Shown one piece after another: positions 41,807 to 51,173 of a stretch of 64,000 nt of DNA. The stretch's first letter is position 1. Each line of letters starts with the position of its first letter. The translations under genes and the position numbers were made by a program. The notes beneath the pieces were generated by a model, which made no database searches, was not told the DNA's origin, and saw nothing but the letters and a program-made list of their open reading frames with translations. The stretch covers positions 19,680 to 83,679 of the forward strand of contig JADGFI010000024.1 of NCBI GenBank assembly GCA_016743945.1, read 5' to 3'. This DNA comes from Desulfobacteraceae bacterium. Lineage in GTDB: Bacteria > Desulfobacterota > Desulfobacteria > Desulfobacterales > Desulfobacteraceae.

Positions 41807-44800
41807 TTATGAATTGGATTTGATACCTAATTTTTCCATTCTGGAAATCAGAGTGGTTCTTTTTAATCCTAATAACCGGGCCGCACCGTCTGTTCCGGCA
41901 ATTTTTCCGTTGCAATGCCTTATGACATGTATGATATGCTTTCTGGTCACTTCTTCCAGTGTCTGAATGGAATCCGGCCGGACAAAATTCATTTGATCGT
42001 TAATCTCAATATTTTTCAAAGTAAATTCATTGGTTTCAGACAGCAATACCAGTCGTTGTATTACATTTTCCAATTCACGGACATTTCCGGGCCAGTCATG
42101 GGCCATCAATCTGGCCAATACTTCAGGTGTCCATGCGCAAAGCGGTTTTTCCATGACTTTACAATATTTTTCCATGAAGAATTGCACAAATTCAGGGATA
42201 TCTGATTTTCTTTTTCTCAAGGGCGGGATTTCAATGGGCAGGACATTCAACCGAAAATACAGATCATTTCGAAATCTTTTTTCTTCAACCTCCAGGGCCA
42301 GGTCTTTATTTGTTGCTGCAATCAATCTGAAATCCACAGGAATCATTTCACTGCCTCCGATCCTCATGATCTCTTTTTCCTGGAGCACCCTTAATAGTTT
42401 TACCTGGGCCCTTAATGATAATTCCCCGATTTCATCAAGAAATATGGTGCCCTTGTCTGCCAGTTCAAAATAGCCCTTCCTCATTTGATTGGCTCCGGTA
42501 AAAGACCCCCTTTCATAGCCGAACAATTCGCTTTCAATTAATGTGTCTGGAATGGCCCCGCAATTAACCTTTATAAAGGATCCTTTCCTGTTGCTCTGGC
42601 AATAGATTTCCTTGGAAAAGACCTCTTTGCCCACACCGGTTTCACCAAAAAGTAAAACGGGAACTTCTGTCCGGGCAACCAGGGAGATGCGGTGAAGGGC
42701 AAACCGGACAGAATCGCTGATGCCGATAAAATAATCTTTATCACCAGATTTTTTGATCTCTTTTGCATCTTTTTTGTCCAGGGCCGACAAAGGTATTTTT
42801 TTATTTTCAAGGTTGAGCAGTACCCCAAACATATGGGGGGTGATATTTCGGGCAAATTTTTCAAGACCCTGTTTCTCCGGCAGGGTTAATGGCTGCCCCC
42901 GATAATAGCTTTCCAGATATAACACTGCTTTTACCTGGTTTGCTTCAAAAAAGGGAACGCAGAGTATAAACCCCGGGTCATCATCAAAATCAACAAACAA
43001 ACTTGTTTTTTTGGGGCAGTCATTGAATTGCACGGTGGTCTTTTTCTGGATTTGAGTAAAGGATATCCATCCGAGCATCCGCTGGTATTGTGGTGAGCTT
43101 TCCTGTCGTGTATTGATATTCTGGGTAGCGATGATAGACGGGCTGTTGTTGTAAAACAGTGCAAAACCAGAGCTTTCGACTTTCAGGATTCGCCCGAGTT
43201 GTGTCAGCATCTTTAAGATAAGGCTGTTTACATCAACCATATGATGTAATTCAAGCAACAGGGTATCCATATATGTGCCCATATCCGGGTTTAATCCGCT
43301 AACCTCAACCAGGCCTGCCAATTCATTGGGAAAGTGTTCCCTTGCGCATGACCCCAGGGTTTTCCATCCCAGGGAGGCGTATTTTTTTGCCCCGGGAATA
43401 TTATTGATTTCGCTCATGATGCGTGCAAATTCAATATAGCTTGCCCCAAGCTCGGGTAAATTGCCAGATTCTTTCAATAGATCAATGCTCTTGGTCAGCA
43501 TTTCCAGAATCTCATCAGGATTTCCCTTTCTTGATTTTTCCAACAGGGCCAGATGCCGGAAGCTTGTGCCTTTCATGTGGATATTATGGGAACGGATGTG
43601 TCGCATGATCTCATTTTCATACCCCATTTCCTTGATTTGGCTGAGCCCCTGCATCTCAATATGCTTTAATACATCAAGCATAAAAGGCGATGAATACATC
43701 TTTCCAATATGATATTTTTTGGCCAGTTTTCTCATCAGGATCAAATTGTCCCTACAGGCTTTGATCTGCCCCCGGTTCAAATGGAGTTTACAAAGCCCAC
43801 AAAGGGCATAGTATTGGCCCCAGACAAAATTTCCCTGGGAAGATTCAGCCAAAGCTTTGTATAAAATATCAGCCCCGTTTTCATTGTCGTTGGCAGAGAC
43901 ATGAATGCGGCCTTCAATTCCATGCATCAGAGCTGCCGTTGAAAAATCCGAATATTCCAGGGCATGGCTGTATATGATTTCATTGAGAATCATTGCCCTT
44001 TGAAACTCTCCAAGAAACATATAAGAGTATATGATGGGAGGATATGCCAGGGTTGCAATCTCTGCATTTTGGCGATTCTCAATGGCCAGTATCATATCTT
44101 CGTAATACTCGATGGCCTCTTTGAAATGGCCTTTCAGATAAATGTGCCAGCCGATCAAAGGGACCGCTTCGCTGTTCTGATGGTTCCGCTCCCTGATATA
44201 GGCCTCTCCCTTCTGACGCAGGCAATGCCCTTTTTCTTCGTTTCCCATAAAATGCTGGACAATGCCTGCATAGAGCATGAGCAGGGCATCATCAACAGTA
44301 AAATTTTGTTTGGTGACATGACTGAGGCCCTCCATCTGCAGTGTTGCCGTCTCTATGGGGTTGGCCCCCCGCATGAAATCGATCCGGCTCAGATTTAATA
44401 CGCTTGCAATGAATATATTTTTAGGAGAATTGAATTTCTTGCAATAATATACACCTTGCCTGTACAAAATGACTGCCGAATCCATGCACCGGGCCTGGAG
44501 GAATAGGTCTCCCACCTGGGAAACAAGTTGGATTATATCTTCTTTGCTCGCCTTGTTTAAAATCAATTGTCCTATACTTTTTTCAAGACAGATTTCAATC
44601 TCTTTGGTTTTTTTCAGTGTAAGGAATTTAAACATGGGAATGGATAAAATTTTTATCAGCATGCTGATGTCCCTTACGCAGACATCACTGGAATTTTGGA
44701 AATCCGGCCTGTTTTTTATGGGTAAGAGGTGATGCTCTTTTGCCCATTGGAAAAAAGCCGCTGCTTTTTGATCCCCCAGATTAAAGACGGTCATCAGGGT

Positions 44801-44872
44801 CTTTTGATCCATTTTCAGGCAAAGGATCCTGAGTATCTCAAATATGTCCGTATACGCAATATTCTGGTTCAT
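41807..44872 (-). CDS. Sigma-54-dependent transcriptional activator with TPR-like and GAF sensory regions
   Basis: The 1021-residue protein has a long N-terminal helical region with TPR-like repeats (about 1-500), a GAF-like domain (about 540-690), and an AAA+ core with Walker A GETGVGKE near 743. GSFTGA near 789 is the loop that contacts sigma-54 (consensus GAFTGA, with Ser for Ala). GTIFLDEIGEL is Walker B. The last 45 residues form a Fis-type helix-turn-helix (GAARLLGLKRTTLISRMEKL). There is no receiver domain, so it probably senses a small molecule or a partner. It lies directly upstream of a sigma-54 promoter in the same direction and likely drives CoA-transferase, thiolase and atoE. The ATG at 44872 has AAAGG 7 nt before it. 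Confidence 0.9.
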   Translation of the reverse strand: MNQNIAYTDIFEILRILCLKMDQKTLMTVFNLGDQKAAAFFQWAKEHHLLPIKNRPDFQNSSDVCVRDISMLIKILSIPMFKFLTLKKTKEIEICLEKSIGQLILNKASKEDIIQLVSQVGDLFLQARCMDSAVILYRQGVYYCKKFNSPKNIFIASVLNLSRIDFMRGANPIETATLQMEGLSHVTKQNFTVDDALLMLYAGIVQHFMGNEEKGHCLRQKGEAYIRERNHQNSEAVPLIGWHIYLKGHFKEAIEYYEDMILAIENRQNAEIATLAYPPIIYSYMFLGEFQRAMILNEIIYSHALEYSDFSTAALMHGIEGRIHVSANDNENGADILYKALAESSQGNFVWGQYYALCGLCKLHLNRGQIKACRDNLILMRKLAKKYHIGKMYSSPFMLDVLKHIEMQGLSQIKEMGYENEIMRHIRSHNIHMKGTSFRHLALLEKSRKGNPDEILEMLTKSIDLLKESGNLPELGASYIEFARIMSEINNIPGAKKYASLGWKTLGSCAREHFPNELAGLVEVSGLNPDMGTYMDTLLLELHHMVDVNSLILKMLTQLGRILKVESSGFALFYNNSPSIIATQNINTRQESSPQYQRMLGWISFTQIQKKTTVQFNDCPKKTSLFVDFDDDPGFILCVPFFEANQVKAVLYLESYYRGQPLTLPEKQGLEKFARNITPHMFGVLLNLENKKIPLSALDKKDAKEIKKSGDKDYFIGISDSVRFALHRISLVARTEVPVLLFGETGVGKEVFSKEIYCQSNRKGSFIKVNCGAIPDTLIESELFGYERGSFTGANQMRKGYFELADKGTIFLDEIGELSLRAQVKLLRVLQEKEIMRIGGSEMIPVDFRLIAATNKDLALEVEEKRFRNDLYFRLNVLPIEIPPLRKRKSDIPEFVQFFMEKYCKVMEKPLCAWTPEVLARLMAHDWPGNVRELENVIQRLVLLSETNEFTLKNIEINDQMNFVRPDSIQTLEEVTRKHIIHVIRHCNGKIAGTDGAARLLGLKRTTLISRMEKLGIKSNS

Positions 44873-44968
44873 GGTTCTGCCTTTCCAGCCTTTACAATGG
44901 AGACTTCCACCCATGACCGGGTCAGGAACCTGATAAAATTTGTCATGGTCTGCCTTATTTTAAATCAC

Positions 44969-45676
44969 TCAAGCTTGCACTGAGGAATAGCGGATTGTGT
45001 CTGCAAAGGTATTCTTTTGCATGTTTGAGATAAGTGTCTGTCTTACCTCCATTATGTGCTGGGTAAGCAGTTTTTTTGCAGCCTTCGCATCTTGTTTTTT
45101 TAAATGTTCAAGTATTCTATGATGATGGGATAAAAACCGCTCCTTTGGGGAAGAATAAAGTATGGTGTCCCGATTTTTAAGATAAAGTAATTCAAATAGA
45201 TGCTTGACCATATTTTCGCCGGATTTTCCGATGGAGATGCCAGCCATGGTCGTATGAAAAGCAATGTCTGCCAGCAGTATTTGATTCAAAAGATTTTTTT
45301 CAAGTGCTGTTTTATGGTCATCAAGTGCTTTGTAAAGTTTTTGCCACCCCGCTGGATCTATTCTTGCGAGAATATTTTCCATGCAGAAAGGTTCAATGGC
45401 AAGCCTTAAATTAAAGATCTCCTCTACTTGTCCAATTGTATTTTTTTCAAGGGTATACCCTTTGTTGGGGACATGGCTTAAAAATCCCTGGAAATGAAGT
45501 AATTTCAGCGCTTGAATAACCGGTGTCGGGCTCATCCCGAGCATTTTTCCAAGATTTCTTGAATTAAGTTGCTGTCCGGGCATGAGTTCATTTTTAAAAA
45601 GAAGCTCTTGTATCGCCCTGTAGGCATTCATGGTAAGATCTTCATACTTTTTTTCATTTTCCGGGTTCGTTGACAT
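44969..45676 (-). CDS. GntR-family regulator (FCD type)
   Basis: This is a 235-residue protein with an N-terminal winged helix (AIQELLFKNELMPGQQLNSR then MLGMSPTPVIQALKLL) and an all-helical FCD effector domain (LRLAIEPFCMENILARID, ADIAFHTTMAGI, HHHRILEHLKKQDAKAAKKL) with metal-ligand-like His and Asp. FCD regulators sense organic acids. Its start overlaps the end of a small amidinotransferase-like ORF. It is downstream of the TRAP transporter genes and may regulate them. Confidence 0.88.
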   Translation of the reverse strand: MSTNPENEKKYEDLTMNAYRAIQELLFKNELMPGQQLNSRNLGKMLGMSPTPVIQALKLLHFQGFLSHVPNKGYTLEKNTIGQVEEIFNLRLAIEPFCMENILARIDPAGWQKLYKALDDHKTALEKNLLNQILLADIAFHTTMAGISIGKSGENMVKHLFELLYLKNRDTILYSSPKERFLSHHHRILEHLKKQDAKAAKKLLTQHIMEVRQTLISNMQKNTFADTIRYSSVQA

Positions 45677-45827
45677 TCATCTCTTCCTCTGAAAAAATTT
45701 CTGCCTTCATACTGGCACTTCCGCCGCCTGGCGTTTCCATTGCAGTAAGATCAATGGGCACAACTTTCCCATATATTTCAAGTCTTTTCAACAGTTCTTT
45801 ATGAAAGCCTTCATGGAATCTCACCAT
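45654..45827 (-). pseudogene. Possible C-terminal remnant of an amidinotransferase-type enzyme
   Basis: A 57-codon frame starts ATG at 45825-45827 and ends inside the GntR gene start. It reads VRFHEGFHKELLKRLEIYG, then VVPIDLTAMETPGGGSASMK and AEIF. This pattern (VxPIDL, then GGGS and a xxAEI strand) resembles the C-terminus of arginine deiminase/dimethylargininase-type enzymes, but the usual catalytic Cys after GGS is absent. It may be a degraded gene or a short one. The frame continues upstream a few codons and then meets a stop. Confidence 0.35.
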
Positions 45828-45912
45828 AAAAATTATGCCTGTGGTTCTTGAAACGTCTTACATTTTTTGGCCCTCATCTATTTTAAATATTCGGACACGC
45901 TTGATATCAGTT

Positions 45913-47190
45913 TCAACTTCCCATGAAAATATTGGGAATCAAAAGTACTATTGACGGGAAAAGTACAATCAATATCAATGCCACAACCATTGCTCCCGTG
46001 AAGCAAAGAACGGGTTTTATGGCATCCTCTATGGCCACTTGTCCGACCCGGCACGCTGCCAGAAAGGAGACGCCGACAGGCGGTGTGTTTGCACCGATTG
46101 CAAGATTTATGGCAAGCATGACACCAAAGTGTACAGGATCGATTCCAAGGGATAAAACCACCGGCATTAATACGGGAACCACGATGATGATAATGGCAAT
46201 TGTTTCCATAAATATTCCAAGAAACAATAACATCAGGTTTATGATAAGAAGAACAATATAATAATTATCGGTCATGGATAAAAACATATTGGTAAAGTAC
46301 TGGGGAATTTGTTCGGAAGCCAGGACCCATCCGAACAAAGAAGCCGCAGAAATAATCAAAAGAATGGTTGAGCTTGTTTCAACCGTTGATACGATATATC
46401 CTGGTATTTCTTTCAGGGAAAGGGTTTTATAAACAAAAAATCCAAGGAAAAGCGCATATAAAACAGCTGCGATTGCAGCCTCGGTTGCTGTAAATACACC
46501 GGACATTATCCCACCAATGATGATAACCGGTGTTAACATGGCCAGTATGGCATCTTTAAATGTTGTAAAAACATTTTTCAATTCAAATGGCTCTCCCTTG
46601 GCATAGTTATTTTTTACGGAAAAATAATAGGAGAGAACCATCAATGATATGCCGGTTATAATACCGGGAAGGATACCGCCAAGAAAAAGCCTTCCAATGG
46701 AGGTACTGGTTGTTACCCCGAGAATAACCATTACGATACTGGGGGGGATAATCGTCCCAAGGGCCCCTGAGCAGCCAAGAAGTGATGCACTGAAACCCGG
46801 ATCATACCCGTTCTTTCGCATGGCCGGAAGCAGTATGGACCCAATGGCCACAACATCTGCAACCCCAGACCCTGAGATGGCGCCAAACAGCATGCAGGCA
46901 ATGATCATAACAATGGCAAGTCCGCCTGGTATCCTTCCCACAAGAGAACTTGCAAATTTCATGATTCTCGGGGTAATGCCCGATTCGGCCATCAGTGTTC
47001 CTGCAACAAGAAAAAAAGGTATGGCAAGAAGGGGAAATGAATCCACACCCGCCACCATTCTTTGCGCAATCAAAGTAAGGGGAGCTGCATCATAAATCAC
47101 CACGTATGTCAGGGAAGAAATTCCAATTGAAATGGCAATGGGGATATTGATGAACATGGCTGCAAAAAGCGCTGAGATAAGAATAAACAT
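45913..47190 (-). CDS. dctM: TRAP transporter large permease, DctM type
   Basis: The 425-residue membrane protein has about 12 segments and DctM hallmarks: SFPLLAIPFFLVAGTLMAES, GAISGSGVADVVAIGSILLP, LGCSGALGTIIPPSIVMVI and INLAIGANTPPVGVSFLAA. It transports substrate delivered by DctP, using the ion gradient. It overlaps dctQ by one base and is the last transporter gene. Confidence 0.93.
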   Translation of the reverse strand: MFILISALFAAMFINIPIAISIGISSLTYVVIYDAAPLTLIAQRMVAGVDSFPLLAIPFFLVAGTLMAESGITPRIMKFASSLVGRIPGGLAIVMIIACMLFGAISGSGVADVVAIGSILLPAMRKNGYDPGFSASLLGCSGALGTIIPPSIVMVILGVTTSTSIGRLFLGGILPGIITGISLMVLSYYFSVKNNYAKGEPFELKNVFTTFKDAILAMLTPVIIIGGIMSGVFTATEAAIAAVLYALFLGFFVYKTLSLKEIPGYIVSTVETSSTILLIISAASLFGWVLASEQIPQYFTNMFLSMTDNYYIVLLIINLMLLFLGIFMETIAIIIIVVPVLMPVVLSLGIDPVHFGVMLAINLAIGANTPPVGVSFLAACRVGQVAIEDAIKPVLCFTGAMVVALILIVLFPSIVLLIPNIFMGS

Positions 47191-47690
47191 TATATTTTAG
47201 CTCCTCGATCGCCTTGTTTGGAAAGCATTTTTACAAGTTTTATTGTTTGATTGAAAAGGTGAAAAAACATCATGGTGCCCCCAACTGGAACCGCCAGGTA
47301 GACAAGGCCAGTCGGCATTTGAAGTGCGGCTGATCTATTTGGCATTGTAAGGATTGTCATCACAACGCCGCCATATATAAGGACCAGGAGAAACGCCATT
47401 GTCAAAAAATTTGCAATCAATTGTAACACCACCTGTTTTTCAGGACTCAATTTGCTGGTAAGAAGTGTGATTCCAAGGTGTGTCCTTCTTTTTGCGGCAA
47501 CACCGGCGCCAAGAAAGGTAAGCCAGATAAGCATTACTCTTGGCAGCTCTTCGGACCAGTATATCGGCTTGTGAAAACAATACCGAAAAAGTATCTGAAC
47601 GAACACAGAGCCCGACATTACGATAAAAAAGAGAACAATTATTTTATTGATAAACTTTTCTGATATGAAGTTTATAATTTTTTCAAACAT
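47190..47690 (-). CDS. dctQ: TRAP transporter small permease, DctQ type
   Basis: The 166-residue protein has four transmembrane segments with the DctQ pattern, including YWSEELPRVMLIWLTFLGAG and RTHLGITLL. It pairs with DctM in the membrane. It starts 22 nt after the cupin gene and overlaps dctM by one base. Confidence 0.9.
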   Translation of the reverse strand: MFEKIINFISEKFINKIIVLFFIVMSGSVFVQILFRYCFHKPIYWSEELPRVMLIWLTFLGAGVAAKRRTHLGITLLTSKLSPEKQVVLQLIANFLTMAFLLVLIYGGVVMTILTMPNRSAALQMPTGLVYLAVPVGGTMMFFHLFNQTIKLVKMLSKQGDRGAKI

Positions 47691-47712
47691 TATTCCTCCT
47701 GCTTGTCTTTGT

Positions 47713-48450
47713 TTATTTAAGGATGAGGGGGCAAGCGTTACATGAAGCGCTTATGAGTGCGGCCGCAGTGTTTTTACCTGACGCAATCATATGCGTGGTG
47801 TTCGGCGGTATCATTATGGCTTTTTTTTCTGACAACTTGACCTTATGTTCAAAAAAACAAACAAAGACCTCTCCTTTGGTACAATAATAGATACTCTCTG
47901 AAGCCATGGTGATTTTATTTGAAGTTCCCTTTTGAGGAATGATAATTTCTTGTATTTCCAGAAAACAGCTTGTTTTGTTTCCAGGAGAAAACATCTCTTT
48001 TGTTGGCAAATTATTTTTGATAACCGGAGAAATTTCTTCCGATAAACTCTTTGATGGTGCTGTATCTTTTGTGTTTTTGTTCTTTTTTATGAGTGCACAA
48101 TCATCGCAATAAAAGCTTAACCCACTCCAGCCGTCGATGCCGGTTACCGTTGTAGTATGCTTGCAACCCGGGGGAACACAAAGTCCCTGATTTGCGGTTA
48201 ATATGATCTGTTTACCGGACAAAAAATTTGTGTTTTCACCTGACACTGTAATGACAATCTCATCACCAGGATGGGTGTGGCTTTGGCTTTGAGCATTATG
48301 GGGGCCTGCGACCGTGCAAAATTTGATCCCCCGGTTTCCATTTTTTTGGGGAGAAAAAATTTCACGTCTCGTAAAACTGTAAATTTTCTGCTCATCAACC
48401 CGAGTGGTATCCAATAAAACCGGTTCTTGAAATCGTTGACTATCGTTCAT
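47713..48450 (-). CDS. Bicupin protein within the TRAP operon
   Basis: The 245-residue protein shows two cupin domains. The first has HTHPGDEIVITVSG and GCKHTTTV (metal-type His and Glu). The second has IYYCTKGEVFVCFFE and IPPNTTHMIASG, with fewer metal ligands. There is no signal peptide. Such proteins may bind or convert the transported acid, or its product from the upstream aminotransferase. The start at 48448-48450 is preferred over the upstream in-frame ATG, which lies inside the terminator hairpin. Confidence 0.7.
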   Translation of the reverse strand: MNDSQRFQEPVLLDTTRVDEQKIYSFTRREIFSPQKNGNRGIKFCTVAGPHNAQSQSHTHPGDEIVITVSGENTNFLSGKQIILTANQGLCVPPGCKHTTTVTGIDGWSGLSFYCDDCALIKKNKNTKDTAPSKSLSEEISPVIKNNLPTKEMFSPGNKTSCFLEIQEIIIPQKGTSNKITMASESIYYCTKGEVFVCFFEHKVKLSEKKAIMIPPNTTHMIASGKNTAAALISASCNACPLILK

Positions 48451-48469
48451 TTTTAATTCCCAAAAAAAT

Positions 48470-48503
48470 AAGCGCCATGGAACCAAGTGTTCCCATGGCG
48501 CTT
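48470..48503 (-). terminator. Intrinsic terminator/attenuator between dctP and the cupin gene
   Basis: AAGCGCCATGG and CCATGGCGCTT form an 11-bp stem. On the minus strand the stem is followed by TTATTTTTTTGGG, a true U-run. It lies 13 nt after the dctP stop, so full-length transcripts of the permease genes would be rarer than those of the binding protein. Confidence 0.8.
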
Positions 48504-48515
48504 GTGGACAGGTTC

Positions 48516-49520
48516 TTATTTCTTATTTTTGTACTCATTTATAAGTTCAATAAGCTCTTTCCCAAAGATGGGTTCATAATCTTTATAGACACTTGCAACT
48601 TTTTCAACAAAGGGTGCCTTGTTCACCTGGTTGATGATCATGCCTTTTGCTTTAAGATTTTCAACCATTTTATCTTCTGCATCCCTGACCATCGTGCGCT
48701 GTTTGTCTCTCCATTTATTGGCAGCTTCTTTAACAATTTTCTGATCTTCCGGTTTTATCTTGTTCATGCTTCTTTCGGATATTGAAAGTATTGCAGTTCC
48801 CCAGATATGGCCTGTCAGTGAGAGGTATTTTTGAACTTCATAAAAATGACTGCTGTAGATGATTGCAAGTGGGTTTTCCTGGCCGTCAACAACCTTTTGC
48901 TGAAGTGCGGAATAAAGCTCTGAAAACGGCAGTGGAACCGGCAGCGCTTCAAGGGCATTAAAGGTATCAAGACGCAGCTTAATAGGAGTAACCCTTAGTT
49001 TTAAGCCCTTAAGATCTTCCGGGGTATTAATGGGTCTTGTGTTGTTTGTTATATTTCTAAATCCGTTTTCCCACCATCCAAGACCAATGATACCTTTTTT
49101 TGCAAGCAAAGAAAAAAGAGCGTCGCCTATTTTTCCATCAAAGGCTCTGTAGGCATGAAAATGATCTGACCATGCATAGGGAAGATTGGCAATGCCCATT
49201 TTAGGCTCAAGATCCTGATAAGAGCCTCCGCCAATCAGCCCCATCTGGATTGTCCCCAGTTGCAGACCTTCGACCATGTCCTTTTCATTGCCAAGCTGAG
49301 CACTTGGAAAAACCTTGATGGTGACGCGTCCATCGGTTTTTTGGGTAACCTCGTTGGCAAACCCCTTGGCGCAAATGTTCCAACTGTGATCCGGCGGCAG
49401 CACATGACCCAGTTTGAATGTCTTTGCCTGGGCATTTTGGGCAGATGTCACAATAAGCAGCATCATTGCCGATAGTGCGATAATAGCGGTTTTTTTAAAA
49501 TGGTTTTTTAATGACTTCAT
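48516..49520 (-). CDS. dctP: TRAP transporter substrate-binding protein, DctP type
   Basis: The 334-residue periplasmic protein has a signal peptide (KTAIIALSAMMLLIVTSAQNA then QAKTF) and DctP features: LGHVLPPDHSWNICAKGFAN, IKVFPSAQLGNEKDMVEGLQ, and LKGLKLRVTPIKLRLDTFNA with the substrate-binding Arg. The ligand is an organic acid by family, but the exact one is unknown; the adjacent aminotransferase hints at a 2-oxo or amino acid. Confidence 0.92.
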   Translation of the reverse strand: MKSLKNHFKKTAIIALSAMMLLIVTSAQNAQAKTFKLGHVLPPDHSWNICAKGFANEVTQKTDGRVTIKVFPSAQLGNEKDMVEGLQLGTIQMGLIGGGSYQDLEPKMGIANLPYAWSDHFHAYRAFDGKIGDALFSLLAKKGIIGLGWWENGFRNITNNTRPINTPEDLKGLKLRVTPIKLRLDTFNALEALPVPLPFSELYSALQQKVVDGQENPLAIIYSSHFYEVQKYLSLTGHIWGTAILSISERSMNKIKPEDQKIVKEAANKWRDKQRTMVRDAEDKMVENLKAKGMIINQVNKAPFVEKVASVYKDYEPIFGKELIELINEYKNKK

Positions 49521-49592
49521 TTCCTGTTCTCCTATAAAAAAAATTAATATCTATATAAATGCTCTCTCTTTTCAGATATACAGCAAAAAAAA

Positions 49593-50759
49593 TTATTTTC
49601 TTAATGTTTCAATATAGGTTGCAATTCTTTTCACAGCCTCTTTTAAAAGATCTCTTTTGACAGTATAGGCGATGCGAACACAATGTTTATACGCTTGTCC
49701 AAAAGCTTCTCCAGGAATAAGTGCCACTTTTTGATCTGCAAGAAGCCCAAGAGCAAAGGCTCTTCCATCATCTGTGATTTCACCTAGGTCCACAAAAATA
49801 TAGAATGCGCCTTCAGGCTTATTTAATTTGATTCCTTTGATCTTGGACAATTCTTCATGGACAAGGTCACGCCTTTTTTTAAATCGGTTTGCCATCTCGA
49901 TAAATGGTTTTTGATCAACCCTGAGGGCTGCAACGGCTGCCCTTTGCGATACGGAGGATGCACAAGAGGTATTGTAGCTTATCACCTTTGTCATGGCCTC
50001 TATTATCTTTTCGGGGCCGAAGGCATAACCGATTCTCCATCCGGTCATGGCGTAGGACTTTGAAAAGGAGTGGATGGTGACGGTCCTCTCTTCCATTCCG
50101 GGAACTATTGCTATTGTCTTAAACTTTTTGTTTGAGAATGTAACCCTTTCATAAACTTCATCATTTACAACAAGAAGATCATGATCAACGGCAAACTTTG
50201 ATATTCTTGTAAGATCATCATCACTATATACAGTGCCCGTGGGGTTTCCAGGGTTGTTAATGAGAATCGCCTTTGTCCTTTGAGTCACTTTTTTTTCAAG
50301 GACGTCCAGGGTTGGAACATAGTTGTTTTCAATGGTTGTGGGGACGGGGATAAACTTTCCGCCTACCCATTCAATCTGCGGTTTGTAGGGAGGAAAAAAA
50401 GGCGTGGGCACAAGAACCTCATCCCCCTCATTTAAAATGGTTTGAAAGAATGCTGCCAGCGCCCCCATGCCCCCGCCTGTAATAAGAATATTGGCGGCGT
50501 TCATATCCTGTCCGGAGCGCTGTTTTATATATTTGGAAACTTGGTCGATAAGCTCAGGGTCACCCTTTGCCGGAGCGTAATGGGTCGCCCCTTTTAGGGT
50601 GTCCTCAAAAGCCATCCGGGATACAATTTCAGGTGTATCAAAGTCAGGTTCCCCTATACCAAGGGGAATTACATCTTCATACTGCTCTGCTCTTATTGAC
50701 ATTTCCCTTATTGTGGAAAAAGGAATGTTTGCGACCAAAGGATTTATTTTGTCTGTCAT
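49593..50759 (-). CDS. Class I/II aminotransferase (PLP-dependent)
   Basis: This is a 388-residue fold-type-I aminotransferase with LGIGEPDFDTPEIVSRMAF, NPGNPTGTVYSDDDL, and the Schiff-base lysine in TIHSFSKSYAMTGWRIGYAF. Length and motifs are those of the AspC/aromatic aminotransferase-like group. It is transcribed just before dctP and probably belongs to the same operon, where it may use the imported acid or provide the one exported as waste. Confidence 0.88.
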   Translation of the reverse strand: MTDKINPLVANIPFSTIREMSIRAEQYEDVIPLGIGEPDFDTPEIVSRMAFEDTLKGATHYAPAKGDPELIDQVSKYIKQRSGQDMNAANILITGGGMGALAAFFQTILNEGDEVLVPTPFFPPYKPQIEWVGGKFIPVPTTIENNYVPTLDVLEKKVTQRTKAILINNPGNPTGTVYSDDDLTRISKFAVDHDLLVVNDEVYERVTFSNKKFKTIAIVPGMEERTVTIHSFSKSYAMTGWRIGYAFGPEKIIEAMTKVISYNTSCASSVSQRAAVAALRVDQKPFIEMANRFKKRRDLVHEELSKIKGIKLNKPEGAFYIFVDLGEITDDGRAFALGLLADQKVALIPGEAFGQAYKHCVRIAYTVKRDLLKEAVKRIATYIETLRK

Positions 50760-51173
50760 ATATATCGTACTCCCGATTATTTATAGAGGTTCATATACAC
50801 AATTTCAACTGTAATATCAAATGTAATTGCATCCTGCGGGAGTAGCTTAGCTGTTCTGGAAAGTCAAGGTTTGATTTACGGCTTAAAAATAATTGCGCAG
50901 CTTCAATTCAAAGGGATGTGGATTCAGCTAGGTCTGGGTCTCTTACCAGTCGGACGGCCTCACGGGGAATGGGCATGCCGCTTTTTAAACGAGGCGGGCA
51001 TTGACATTCTCCCAATGAGTATATAGATTTTATTTCATATTGGTACTCTTTTTTTTACCCAAACTTTATACCGTCCCCATCGTATATGCGGTTGGCAACA
51101 TTTGCTATTGGGAAAGGCCCTATCGATTTTACAGCCCCTTCAGTTAATGTGTAATGAACAGGGAAAAATCCAT
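50760..51173. other. Intergenic region between divergent aminotransferase and SDR operons
   Basis: This 414-nt region holds a plus-strand promoter at 51001-51029. An open minus-strand frame at 50908-51056 has no standard start near its beginning and reads LGECQCPPRLKSGMPIPREA then VRLVRDPDLAES before TGA. The frame is protein-like and could be the tail of a lost gene. Nothing else was found. Confidence 0.4.
51001..51029 (+). promoter_or_regulatory. Sigma-70-type promoter of the SDR operon
   Basis: TTGACA at 51001-51006 and TAGATT at 51024-51029 are separated by 17 nt. It points at the SDR gene, whose start codon is about 145 nt downstream. Confidence 0.5.

Noticed and set aside
50838..50870. 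tRNA-like 5' half (GCGGGAGTAGCTTAGCTG)
   Set aside because: The acceptor and D-arm words look like a tRNA start, but no anticodon arm, T-loop (GTTCGA) or matching 3' acceptor strand follows within 100 nt.
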